A DNA stretch of 64,000 nucleotides from Liriodendron chinense (Eukaryota; Streptophyta; Magnoliopsida; Magnoliales; Magnoliaceae): assembly GCA_003013855.2 (NCBI GenBank), contig PVNU02002353.1, forward strand, positions 1,736,001 to 1,800,000, read 5' to 3'. Below, one piece after another: positions 23,839 through 35,695 of this stretch. The notes beneath the pieces were generated by a model, which saw only the letters and a list, made by a program, of their open reading frames with translations, had not been told where the DNA came from and did no database searches. The translations under genes were made by a program, and so were the position numbers. Position 1 is the first letter of the stretch; each line of letters opens with the position of its first letter.

Positions 23839-25846
23839 CGTTGGGGTCTTCAAAACAAACAGAATGGCCACATGCCTAAAAAATCCAACAAAACACCATC
23901 TAGTACACGCAAAACGGAGATTTACAAGATGTCCTCTTACTTAGCCATTTTTTGCTGAAATCTCTGGCAGGCCCCGCTGATCATCGTGATCGGAACTGTC
24001 CAAAATCAAGCCAACATCATCATTATGAATTATCATAAGCAGCTTATAACCTTTCATCATCAAGCGGGCCCCACAAACCCATCATTTTCCAAAACTCAAT
24101 TGGAGCATACAAAAAGTCCGTCAACACACCCGAAAATTCATCAAAAATAAAAAATTGATTTAAAGGTGTATTGATGTCCCATGCACCTAAAAAATGGTCC
24201 ACTCACCCAGAAAATCAACATGAAACAGAATGAATTTACGGATGCATTAGAGTCTCACACATCCGTAAATTAGGATCCACACACTCATAAATTCAGCCAA
24301 AACCAGAAAATGATTTAAGGGTGCATTGCAGTCCCATGCACCTTAAAAATCAGCTAATTTCATAAAACATTTTTTCGATGCGTCGGAGCCCCACGAATCA
24401 ATTTTGGCGTGCGTTGGAGGTATTTTAGGGGTGCGTGGCTCGTGGCAACCCCTCATTGGTCAACTCTCGGTATTTTCGGGTATAAATACCCCGTCCGACT
24501 GTTCATTTGTACGTTCTGAGAGAAAGAGAGAGAGAGCTATTATCCCCTGGGTAATTAAGATTCCCATTGGAAAACCCTCGCCGGAATTCCTTTTCGATCA
24601 CCGGAAACTCTTCCTGGTCACCGGAATCCCTTTCTGATCACTGGCATCCCCCGTCGAAAGCTTACTCGGACCACCGCAGGTCCGGATTATAAAATTCATA
24701 AGTGTGGGCATACACCCGTAAAATCAGCGAGTTGGACAAGCATTTTTAGGGTGCATTGGACTCTCACGCCCCTGAAAAATGTTCTACACATCCGAAAATT
24801 CAACATCAGTTGGACAAGTATTTTTAGGGTGCATTGGACTCCTACACACCCGAAAATGTCCTACGCATCCATAAATTCATCAAACTTAGAAAAGCAATTT
24901 AAGAATGTGTTGGAATCACACGCACCCGAAAATTTGGTCCCACGCACCGCTAAAATCAACCAATTTCAGAAATCATTTAAGGGTATGTTGGACTTCATTT
25001 TAAGTGTTTCCAGACCATATTTAAGCTTATTTTGGGTATTTCGAACATTCCAGACGCAATGGAATAGTCAAACGATCATTCCGGAACACGCAAATGAGCT
25101 GAATACATGCCTTCAAAGTCTGATCCAACCCAACACAATGAGTGAAGTAACTTCTCGGAAAGAAACCGCCAACGTCCAGAACTATACAAACATACAATTA
25201 TTCATATGTACTATAAGATATGACCTGATTAATGTTGAAAAATAGATAAATGGGATTATGGTTACCACAATAAATCATATCAAAGAGTTACAATTATTCA
25301 CAAAAGAATTGCTATGAACTGCCACAATACAACAGTCGATGCCCTACCCATTCAAATGGCATCCGTCGGTTGGGCTACTCAGGTACATACAACTGTAGAA
25401 TGGTCTTCCCGAAGTCACCTGTCCAAACACGACAGGCGCGAGCTCATAGTCGCACCCTCTCAGTTAAAAAATCCTGATGGTCTTAGCCCGGATCTCCGGT
25501 CAAAACATGGGACATAGACATCTGACTCATACAAAGATGGCCAAGTCCATAATAAAATAAATATTGGTCTCTACGATCATAAACTCTAAGACCATAGTCG
25601 CCGCTAACTAGTCTTCTGCCTTTCAATCAAAGGTTATCGATCACTCGATGTAATTAAGGACCTGTGCCAGACCACGGCTTGGAATGTATAAGATCTCAGA
25701 ATCTCTGAAATAAAATTCACCTTGCGATATCTTTTCTTGTGTACCTTTTGTGAATGTTTGTGATTGTTTATGAATATTTCTATTACTTAGAACCCTAGAG
25801 CAACAATACACAGAAAAAGTCCTTGTATCATTTTCCAGTTCTAACA
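23839..25846 (+). mobile_element. Solo LTR, about 2.0 kb
   Basis: ATGAG flanks the element (23834-23838 and 25847-25851). It starts CGTTGGGG (an LTR TGTTGGGG with its first base changed) and ends TTCTAACA. A TATAAATA box lies at 24481-24488, followed by a GA-rich leader. Comparison with duplication unit A, which lacks this 2008-bp block, confirms it as an insertion. No internal region is present. The LTR contains about eight diverged self-complementary units of the type GGTGCATTGGACTC...CACGCACCC followed by AAAAAT. Confidence 0.78.
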
Positions 25847-26345
25847 ATGAGGCTGAGTGAAAAATATTAGTAATGTGCTTGTGCCCCACGTATAGCCACA
25901 CATGTTTGTATGTGGCAACCTGAGTTGGCAACATACATGTGCCCCATGTGTAACCACACGTCTCATTGTATGACAACCCAGCCCTAGTGGGGTCCACCTA
26001 GTGTGTGCCAATGGCTAAAATTGTCGGCCTCTATTGTTTATTGATCCACTGCCTCTCCCTTTCTCTATTTAAAGATATGGAGAGGTGTGTGGAGTAATAT
26101 TGTACAATAGAAAGAGAGAAAGAAGAGATTAGGGGGAGCGTGGGCATGTGCATGGTGTGTTGTTATGTGCGCATGGTAGCATAGAGAAGAAGAAAATGGT
26201 TAGTTCACGTATATTAATGGCATATACTATCATCATCGTTGAATCAGGTAAATGAATTAACTCATTTTTCTTTATATGGTTTATTTGATTGACGAGCTAA
26301 TTTTTGTGTGTTTGGCTCCCTGATTCGATGGTATAATTGTATTAC

Positions 26346-29300
26346 TTGAGCCATAGTTATAATAATAAATACAACCCGCAATGCATATCACCTATGCCCA
26401 TTACCATCATGAATAGGTCAAAAGTTCAAGATAAAATAGATGGACAATTTTAAACTCTGATTTGTGGACATCGTAATTTGAATGTGGACCATTGACTATT
26501 TTTTACTACAACCCTCCAACAAATGTCCAATAACCATCCACTTAGAAAACTAAATCAGGTCGCATGGTTTTGATGGTTTTAGTTTAAGCGCCATATGTAA
26601 CACCATAATGGTTATAGTGATTTTTTGGGTGAAAACAAACGGTATAACAAAATCATCTTGGCGTCCATTTACAACCATTTACTTGAATCATCATGTGGCC
26701 TGCACGTGTTCACATTGTTTTTGGGCGGTGTATATTATTTTCCATGGTCTGACCCACCTTTTGATTGAATTTGCTAGAATTTTCATTCGTTTGATCTCCG
26801 TGGTACTATTCATTTGGTGGAGAGATTGAATATCATACACATACAATGTGGGCCCTACACAATTCTGTACTTCATCATTTTTGAGGGAAAAACAAGTAAG
26901 GGCAATTTTGTAATTTCATCCCCAAAAGAGGCACTCTACTGATTTCTTTCCTCATTCGAGGCATTATTCGTAAAATTCCAGCTCCCCCAGGATTTATCTG
27001 GTAAAAAATCTTTCTTTTTTTTTTAATATATATAACTGTAACGATAAGCTCTGGCGTGATCTGAAGGTTTTAGCTTAATACCCATACCCATGTACACTAC
27101 ATTTATACAATTTCTAAGTGCCTGCGTATCAACCATCCCACTCTGTCGGAGTATGAAAGCTTTCCTCTGGATCAATTGGCCGACCAGAAGAGACTCTAGA
27201 CCGTTCCTTCTACCTGGAAAGCTTCAAAAACCAACCGAAGATTGGACCCACCCAATGGATAATTTTAGTGATGACTTGACCTATTGCTCTAAGACCATCG
27301 AGTCGTCAGACAGACTGATAGGATTTTCAGGTGCACTGCAGTCTATGGTACATCTAGCTGCATAGGATTTCAGAAGTGCTAGGATGATTGGTTCTGGCCA
27401 AAGTGTCATGGACGTGCGAGATCTGGGCCACACATAAGGTGGGTCCCTCCATGAACATGTCCCGGCCTAAAAATCAAGTGGGCCACTATATGTGTCCAAC
27501 CTAATGCATCGACCAGCTTGATATTTGGGCCAGGGAACGTCCAGGTTGGGACCCATTTGATGAGGGGTCCGGATGATGCACACGAGTGCCACGTTGGCAG
27601 ATTTGGAGCAGATTGCTACTTCTATCTCTATCATCTTTCCGCGTCACACGTTAATTTGTTTGGTGGGCTGGTGGCACTCATAGAGAAAAACTTTAATACT
27701 CTGCCAGTGTGTGGTAGATGATACTCAGGCACGGAGAGAATAATTAGAAATTGCATAAAACCGTCCAAGTATTGGTCCATTTTAGATATAATATGAACCA
27801 AGAATTAAGATTATTTGATTATCTGACGGTCGGATTGGACTTGAGACTGTTAAAAATGAAAAACATTCAACGGTCTTATTTCAACAAACAAGTATACAAC
27901 AATCAGAGGTTAGGATTTCTCAACCATTCTGATTTTGGGTCTTTAACTTAGGGACGGTGGGTTCCCACAATTTGGTTTAATTTGAGTTAGTATGTGCCAC
28001 GTGTACAATTTACAAGTGCCTGAGTATCAAGCATCATACCCAGCCGGAGTATCAAATAACTTCCCTTCAACAAAAATAAAAGCGATTTGGTGAAGATGCT
28101 TCCTTGTGGACCAATAATGAGTGTGACGCACGAACAACGGACACCACTCTTTAAGTCTTCGAAGACCACGTCAAACCAATCTCTCTTCCAGTCTTTGATG
28201 GTCACCATTTAGATGGTCAGGATCTTCCAAACATTGCATTTTTGGGTTTTGTGATTTGGATGGTCCAGATTGATCCAATGCATGCCACGTGTATTTTCGA
28301 TCAGTCACTACTATTTTTGGAAAGAAATTAGTTTCGCCTCTGTAGGTGGTCCAATGATTTGAACCCTTGACATTCTCTTTACGGCCTTAAATAAGCAATT
28401 CGTTCATTCATCAAGCTTCACTGGAGGACCTAACCGTTGATTTTTAGAATTGAATGGGTGCCATTGAAAATTCCCATTCCAGTGTTTGGAATTCATCTGC
28501 AGAGATCAAAATCATCAATCCGGCTTAATTTTGGATAGATGACCTGTACCGCAATTTTTTCAAAGAAAATGATCGGACCACTCAGCATGTGGGCCCCACT
28601 ACGGGGACACACTTCTCCATAGTGAGTGGTGACATAGGCAAGCGAACTGTTACCAAATGGTGGAAAACCACTAGTCTAGCCCTTTGTACGGATGCAAGTT
28701 GGGTGATGTGGAGCTCACCATCACTTTGGGGGTGAAATGACATGGCGGGAGTTAATTGGTGGGGCTTAGGTTGTTAGAGATGAGTTAGAATATAAAAAAG
28801 CTTAGGCCAATCTCTGACAATGAACGGCCTTGCCAATCAAATCATGCTAGGATTTCACATGGGTGAGGTAGATGTAAAACCTTGTAGGGCCCACTATACT
28901 AGATGGGTTTATGTTGAGATTAAGGAATTTCAAATTACAAATAGCTATTATAGAATAATAGAAAAAATTGAAAACAAAAAATTTAAAAATTAGATTTGAC
29001 TGAAGCATGAAGCAGGTGAAAATATACCGTCCTCAAAGTATTATTTATCCATTCTCAAGTTAATTGAGATTGCTAATAGGTTGCAGACAAATAACTTCAA
29101 GAATATGATGAGCCTTTATGCGATTTTGCGTTCAACAAACACAAGGATCACTGATGGAACTCTGTAAACATAGGTTTCTAGTTGATCAACACCAAAACTA
29201 AAAATCTTAAATAGAAAGAAAGAGAGAAAAATAATTTATTCTAGGCAAAGTTAGACCACTGCATTGGTTTGGTTCTAATGGACCTTTTGGTCCTAGCAAT

Positions 29301-29511
29301 CTCAAGTTCGTATAGAACCTGCCGCCTTGAATAGAGGACGATAAGAGGCTTTGTTGGTTTAGCTATGAGAATGATTTAGATTGGTTTTGATGAATGGAAT
29401 GAACCAGCTCGGCATATTTATGTAGACAAGGTTAGCTGAGAGTTTTGGACCAGAGCCATAAATTCATTGGATTGTTTTTTATTGTTGGAAAAGCTAGCTT
29501 TCTTTTTTCTT

Positions 29512-29542
<31 letters not shown>

Positions 29543-29633
29543 TACCATTGTGCATGTGGAAGATTACCTGCATGCTACTTGTTTAGAGACAACAATTGGC
29601 CATTTTCTGATTGTTGGGCTAGCCACATGCAAC
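26346..29633. other. Noncoding DNA, no gene recognised
   Basis: The stretch holds a diverged repeat pair (27108-27180 and 28003-28075, sharing AAGTGCCTG and CGGAGTAT), GGGCCCACC-type motifs and a run of about 27 T near 29514-29540. Short open frames show no family resemblance. Confidence 0.35.
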
Positions 29634-30155
29634 TAGGGCTGTAAATGGGTCAGTGGACCCGATGGGGTACCCGGACCCAACCCGTTTAGACCCGACCCAG
29701 ACCCGACCCATTTGTTAAATGATATGGGTCTGGGTCCAAGAATAGACCCATTTGTTAAACGGGTTTGGGTCTGGTTTCCTTTATTTTAGGCCCGACCCGA
29801 CCCGACCCAAACCCATTTAGTAAGTGGGCAGGTTTGGTCTATGTTACAAGGGACCGTCCACCAGACCCGTCCAGACCCGTCCAGACCCGGTTTTAAGCCT
29901 TGTAAAATGCCTGCATACTTGATCCAGACCCGGACCCATTAGACCCGGCCCATTTATAAATGGGTCTGGGTGGATCTCCCTCTACCAGACCCGGACCCAT
30001 TTATAAATGGGTCCGATGGACTGATTGGGACCTGACTCGGACCCGCCCATTTAGTAAAAGGGTCTGGGTCTAAAATTTGGACCCAGACCCGTTTAGTAAA
30101 TGGGCGGGTCTAGTTTTGGCTAAACCCGCTCCGAACCCGACCATTTACAGCCCTA
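29634..30155. mobile_element. hAT-type MITE 1 (GGGTCTGG-rich foldback)
   Basis: The 522-bp element is bounded by a perfect 8-bp duplication CATGCAAC (29626-29633, 30156-30163). Ends are TAGGGCTGTAAATGG and CCATTTACAGCCCTA. The interior is a chain of GACCCGACCC/GGGTCTGGGTC words on both strands that can fold into long hairpins. The 8-bp duplication and TAGGG/CCCTA ends fit hAT. It has no coding capacity. Confidence 0.9.
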
Positions 30156-30442
30156 CATGCAACAATTTCTATATGATTTGGACTGCTACTGTAAGAGTAG
30201 TTACACCAGGTCTCTTAAACAACTTTATTGCTCTTTATAAAAGGTAGATAAGTTTCAACTTCGAATTCAGCCACCCATCTTATAAGCCATTGTTGAACCA
30301 TGAATCGCTCCAATTTGCGAGGGAGTGACCCATCTACAACACGTGCAAAGTACAAAGTGTGCCATTACAGCCACACTGCCGCACATGCCTATGCTCATGA
30401 CTGAGCCCAAGCCTGTGTGCACTCACTAATGAAACCTTAATG

Positions 30443-30445
<3 letters not shown>

Positions 30446-30483
<38 letters not shown>
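30446..30483. repeat. (TA)n microsatellite
   Basis: An uninterrupted TA run of about 38 bases. Confidence 0.95.
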
Positions 30484-30484
<1 letters not shown>

Positions 30485-30552
30485 CCAAACAATTTTCATA
30501 ACAGTTTATCCACCCTCATCATATGCCTTTCATTTCAGGTATGAGCTTATAA

Positions 30553-30708
30553 ATGAAAAATATCTGAAAGTCAAGTAAATCACATCATTAAGAACGGTGA
30601 AGATCGTGATATCTGCCTTTAAAACTTTTCTATGAAAAATATCTGAAACTCAAGTAAATCACATCGTTAAAAACCGTGAAGATCGTGATATCTGCCTTTA
30701 AAACTTTT
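30553..30708. repeat. Tandem duplication, 78-bp unit, two copies
   Basis: ATGAAAAATATCTGAAA begins both units (30553, 30631); both end CTTTAAAACTTTTCT. Only a few bases differ, so this is fairly recent. Confidence 0.85.
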
Positions 30709-31010
30709 CTATAGTTTGCTTGCCCATCTAACCTGTTTATAGAAGCACACAAATCTAGATGAAAGTAAAACATAAATATAAGCTTGATCCAAAACTTCCA
30801 TTCTCCTCTAAAGTTTTCAATGATAGACACCCAATGCCCTCTGCTTCCTTTGGTGTGGTCGACTTTAGCTTTGGATTTTTTCAATTTTGAGCTCATGGCC
30901 TTGACAAAACAAATGGACAGCGGGGAAACACATGCATCATGGTGGCCCCACAATGTCCATACATGGAATAGCCAAGTAGTGTTTGGTTCACTAAGCAATC
31001 TGGCATTTAT
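30709..31010. mobile_element. Right part of a long-TIR MITE
   Basis: It contains the family blocks CTTGATCCAAAACTTCC, AAAGTTTTCAATG, CTTTGGTGTGGTCGACTT and GCATCATGGTGGCCCCACA in right-arm order. The left arm is missing or lost in the adjoining 78-bp duplication. Confidence 0.55.
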
Positions 31011-32044
31011 GGGTTCCATCCGATAGAATCTACATTTTCACACTGAGGCTTATAGGTTTGAGTGTCCATGTAGTGTGTCCCTGCCGTGAAAATGATGTTT
31101 TGCTAGATCCAAATGGTTCATTAGGTGGGCCCATCATTTAGATGCCCAGCACAAAAATCAGCCCACTCCACTTGTCAGGTGGCCACACCCACGCGTGTAC
31201 CGAATGAATGCTATTGGCCAAGTCTCTTCTGTTGTCATTTCTTTGCTGGCCCACTTGATGAGGTATACGGCCTGAATTCTTATAGTGTTGTGAGCGTCCC
31301 AGAAAGCCCAAGCACTACCTCTTCAGCCTCCAACACACCTAATTTCCCACTCTCAACCCTTCATCAGGTGGGGGAACATTCTGTGAGCCAAAAACTAGGC
31401 CGGTCTGCCCATCAGGTGGCCCACATGTTTGCATTTATCGTGGACCCTTGCCCAATTTGTTGCAACCATCCATTCTTTTATTCTAACCATGTGACCCACC
31501 TGATTTTGGGCCACATGGTGGAGCTGCATGATGACCACCCATATCTTGCACGTGCGACTGCAACGTCCTAGCCTTCCTAAGATCAAAGCAATCCATTGGG
31601 TGGTACTTCCCACGTGTGACATCCTAAGCATATACATCAATACATGTAGGCATGCATACATACGTGCACATGCATGTGTATAAACGGATCATATGCATCG
31701 ATGCACACGTGTTCGTGATGTTGGAACGGTTGCAACTGGGCCAGGCAGGGCAAGTCACAAGCATGCCCGACTACGAGTCTACGACCCATAGCCAGATCCT
31801 TTAGCCAAATAGCCAGCACAACCATGGAAGATAAAGTCCGGTTCCACAACCCTTGGTGGGCCCATGTGGCTAATGGACGAACGATCTGTACCGTACATCT
31901 GATGGGACCTGAAGTGGATGGACAATTGACATTTGATAATGGCTTTCATATGTAGCGGTTGAAGATAAAACTAGCCCAAAAATCCAGACTTAAAAGATAC
32001 TTTTAGCCCACTTCGTAAGACTTTCGGGCCGAACCATGAGTCAT
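31011..32044. other. Noncoding DNA with alternating purine-pyrimidine tract
   Basis: No gene is recognised. About 31628-31720 is rich in alternating CATGCATACATACGTGCACA-type sequence. GTGGGCC-type words are frequent. Confidence 0.35.
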
Positions 32045-32439
32045 GCTGGTTAGACTCATATCTGACTTTTAAGCCCAAAAATGATCGGTTTCTGACTTGG
32101 GCTTGCATCTACCGGGGACGAGCCGATGGGCCGTTGAGAATTGTCAAAGCTCATGGGACGACCCGGGATGGGCCCGCCTGGTGAAAAAATCACACCAGCA
32201 TATTGGAGGAGAGATGAAAATGACACATCCAGCCGACAATTGAACGGACCGGATTCCTCTATAACACCTGTCTTACAGAGTGTGTAAAACACCCAGGCTT
32301 TGTGGGCCCATCTAGTTGCTTATGTGACATCCACTCCGTCCATCAAGTGAGATACTCAGTGCTAGGCCCTCAAGTAAAAAATCAGTCAGACAGACTACTC
32401 ATGTGAACCACATCATGGGGAACAATGGGGATGGGACGC

Positions 32440-35400
32440 CAACCATGGGTTTGTGTGTGTGGCCACCATGATGTGCATATTTCAGGTTTTTAGGTCAAAA
32501 TAGCATTGACCTTTAGTGAAACAATGAAATTAGCTCCTACCCTCAATTGCAGTAATTGTTACCCCCTACGCTTTTTTAGATTTTTTTTGGACCATTTTGC
32601 CTTTAACCATGCACGGCCAACATGTTTTTTAAAATTTAAACACCCCTCTTTGCTCATAAGGACAGCGGGCCACTCAACATGGAAATGGCCTGCTCATTTA
32701 TTGATCATAACGGTTCATTGTAATCAGACAGCCATGAAATCCCAAGTCTAAGGTCTCTTTGTAACCTCTCAAACTCTCTGTGGGCCACAATACCATGAGC
32801 AAATCCGTTCATTTAGAGCCATGTCTTCCAAGAGGGAACCTTTTGTTCCAGGTTGGAATGATTGTCTTATCTGCGAGACACAGTGCCCATCGGTGAGCCA
32901 TGTGATCCTAGTGAAATTTGTATCTCATCGGCGAGCCATGTGTTTTTGGTGAAATTTGTGTACCATCGGCGAGCCACAGAGGCTATCGGCGAGCCATGTG
33001 TTTCTGGTGAAATTTGTGTATCATCGGCGAGCCACAAAGGCTATCGGCGAGCCATGTGTTCCATTGGAATTTATGTGTCTCATCGGTGAGCCATGACCTC
33101 CAGGTGGGAACCTTGTGTTCTATGTTGGAGTCATTACTTCTAGGTGGGAATCTTGTGTTCTAGGTTGGAACAATGTGTCTCATCAGTGAGCCACAGAGGC
33201 CATTGGCGAGCAATGTCTATTATCGGTGAGCCATGTGCTCTTGGTAGAATTTGTGTCTCATCGATGAGTGTTTACTCCCCAAGTGCAGGGTTGCGATGTA
33301 GTAATAATTCAGAAAGACCGAGTATCGTCCTACAGTGATTTGTATGCAATTACTCTTAAGCTTTTCCTTAAAATAACCTAGAATCCAGACTGTATTAAGA
33401 GACTAATTCTAGAAAAACTATAATTATATGATTGTGGAATAAAACAGTAAATGAAATGGTGAAATTAATAAGTTAAAGATAGTAGAGCACCAAGGATCCA
33501 CTTTTGATTATTTCCAATGCATCAATTCAACTAGGTCACCCAATTACTCAACTGGAATCGAAGTCCTATCTTTATCTGGTCAGAATATGAAGCGGTTAAA
33601 TCATATAAACAGTCTAAAACAAATGGTTGTTCATTGATTTGGTTCCCTCAATAGAGCTCAGGCATTGGGTACACTCAATTGTATAGGCCAATCCTTTATC
33701 TAATCAAATTAAGATCATAATCATAGCCTTCATCAAATTCTGTCACTAGACTTGACTAAAATATATAATTTGAACTCCAATTAAACTAAAATCAACAAGC
33801 AAAAACAACTATCTCAGATTCACATAAAAGATTAGAACATCAGTTTGAAATAGTTTCTCCATTAAGAACAATCATCTAGATCACAGGGATTTTAAAGCGT
33901 CTACCATGCCCGTAGTCTATGGTAGATCAAGAAATTTTATAAATTTAAACAATTCAAAATAGATAAGCAACTTAAATTAGATCATCCAAGCATTACATGA
34001 GCCCGGAGTCATCAAGAGATCAAGAGAAGAAGTAAAACTAGGCTTTATTCAAACTTAAACCAAACCATTGTTTAACATTAATTTATCAAAAGGAAACCTA
34101 TGTTGCATCAATCCATTAAAAATAAACCGAAAGCTTCACCTCTTGACTTTAGCTAAGAGGTTTTAGTTCATCTCTAATATCCTTGAACTAAAATTTCAAA
34201 AAAACATAAAAGAAAATAGAATAATAATAAAAAAAAAACTAGAAGTAGAATGCTTTTCCCAAGCCTCCTTGATGTTCCCCACGTCCTAGCATGTCTTGGG
34301 AATAGAGTGGAGGTTGCCTTTTATAGAAGGAATTCTGCACCGATTTGGAAAGTTCGAGAATTCGCGTAACTATTTCACACTTGAAAGTCGGTGGTCGACC
34401 GGTCTTTGCCTATAACCAACAAACAAAACTGAAAATTGAAGTTTCTAGAATATTGAGGACCAGTCTGGCGAACCGATCTTAAATGCTAAAAAACAGTCTA
34501 ACGAGGTTTGTATTTTCTTCTTTTTCTCTTCTCTTTCTTTCTTGCTTCTTTCCTTCACCCCTTAGTTCTTTCTCCTTTGATCTTTAATGTGTTTAAGGTG
34601 GGTCTTTTATCATCAAATTCATAAGATCTCTCTTATCTTCATGCAATCACAAATACACATATAAGATGGATATTTTAATATTATAAACCATACATAATGT
34701 GTGATGAATTGGGGTTAGAATATGCACAATTTAGAGCTCAACAGTGAGCCACAGAGGCCATTAGCGAGCCATATGTTTCTTCAGCGAGCTATGTGTTCTG
34801 TTGAAATTTATGTGTCTCATTGGTGAGCCACATAGGCCATCGGTGAACTATGTGTCTCATCAGCGAGTCATGACTTCTAGGTGACCCATATATATGGGGA
34901 TTTGAGGTTCAATGTTTGGGGCCCACCTTATTTTCATGATGGGGATCCATCCCATTCGTATGAAATGATTTTTAATTTAGTGGGGCCTGACCAAGTTTTA
35001 GAGAAAAAATGTGTGACAGGTGGACCACATTGGAGGAAACAGTCTCTAAATAAACAAATCTGCTCAGTGGTGTTGTGACCCACGAGGAATTTGAGAGGTT
35101 ACAAAGAGGCTCCACTCCTAGGATTTGTCGGCTATCTGATTATAATGGACGACATGGATCATTCATGACGAGGGCCATTTCCACTTTCAGGGGGCCCGCT
35201 GCCCTTACGCAGAAGAGAGTCTTTTAAATTTCAAGAAACTCGTCGATTGTACATTGATCAGGGGTAAAATGGTCCGAAGAAAATCTAAAAAGATGTCAAG
35301 GGGCTACAATTACTTAAATTGAGGGCAGGGGCTAATTTCATCATTTCATGAAAAGTTAGTGCTATTTTGATTGAAAACCCTATACTCGGAGCTTAATGGG
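32440..35400. mobile_element. Foldback-like element 1 (long inverted arms around a repeat array)
   Basis: The left arm (about 32490-32830) and right arm (about 35055-35385) are inverted copies of about 340 bp. Shared blocks include CAAAATAGCA, ATGAAATTAGC, TTTTTAGATTTT, GGAAATGGCC and CTCTTTGTAACCTCTCAAA. The loop holds a degenerate array of ATCGGCGAGCCATGTGTT alternating with GGCGAGCCACAGAGGC (32860-33260 and 34744-34870). No transposase is encoded. Confidence 0.7.
33269..34743 (-). mobile_element. Solo LTR, 1475 bp, inside foldback element 1
   Basis: It is bounded by ATGAG (33264-33268) and GTGAG (34744-34748). The array's own sequence is GGTGAGCC, so the left copy has one change. Ends are TGTTTACTCCCC and GAGCTCAACA, that is TGTTGAGCTC...GGGGAGTAAACA on the minus strand. 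Minus orientation is inferred from the CGATACTCGGTC...CCTGCACTTGGGG end, which is typical of plant LTR 3' ends. It contains GGTCGACCGGTC near 34393. The foldback copy at 35.7-37.8 kb lacks it. Confidence 0.72.
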
Positions 35401-35695
35401 GTAACACACATGGGTCCCTCTACACATGCTAGATTGCAGCCAGATAAACCCATCAATTCCCCCTCGCAACCACGAGAGGTGACTCGAACCTGTGACCTAA
35501 CTTTGATACCACTTGTTAGGGCACTGTTCCACCTGTCCAGTTAGTAGTGAGAGGTGAAACAATTCCTATAACCCATATCATAGGTACAAGACCCGGAGTC
35601 AGGTCCAGTGAGAGTCTTACGATTTACTGGAGTAACACGCATGAGGTCCCATGAACCCAAAAGGATGAAGTGATGATACAAAAATCAACCTAATC

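Larger units (their letters stand above)
17418..26345 (+). repeat. Tandem duplication unit B, split by two insertions
   Basis: Unit B is present as three pieces: 17418-17791, 23657-23838 and 25847-26345. The gaps are the TR-GAG element (17792-23656, TSD TACAC) and a solo LTR (23839-25846, TSD ATGAG). With the insertions removed it is collinear with unit A, with visible scattered substitutions. Confidence 0.75.
32045..35690. repeat. Tandem duplication unit 1 (about 2.2 kb plus insertion)
   Basis: The segment from CATATCTGACTTTTAAGCC to just before 35696 is repeated head to tail by 35696-37835. Collinear blocks include CACACCAGCATATTGGAGGAGAG, the foldback arms, the GGCGAGCCA array, and the CTTACGATTTA(C/A)TGGAGTAA segment at the end. 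Unit 1 alone carries a solo LTR (33269-34743). Confidence 0.8.

Noticed and set aside
24404..25245. Two moderately long plus-strand frames (77 and 164 codons)
   Set aside because: They lie inside the solo LTR, resemble no family, and are explained by its repeated hairpin units.
35420..35560. A tRNA-like segment on the minus strand (GTGGTATCAAAG...GGTTCGAGTCACC)
   Set aside because: It has A- and B-box-like words but no cloverleaf I can fold and no TSD. It belongs to the tandem duplication and may be a decayed SINE or LTR end; too weak to call.
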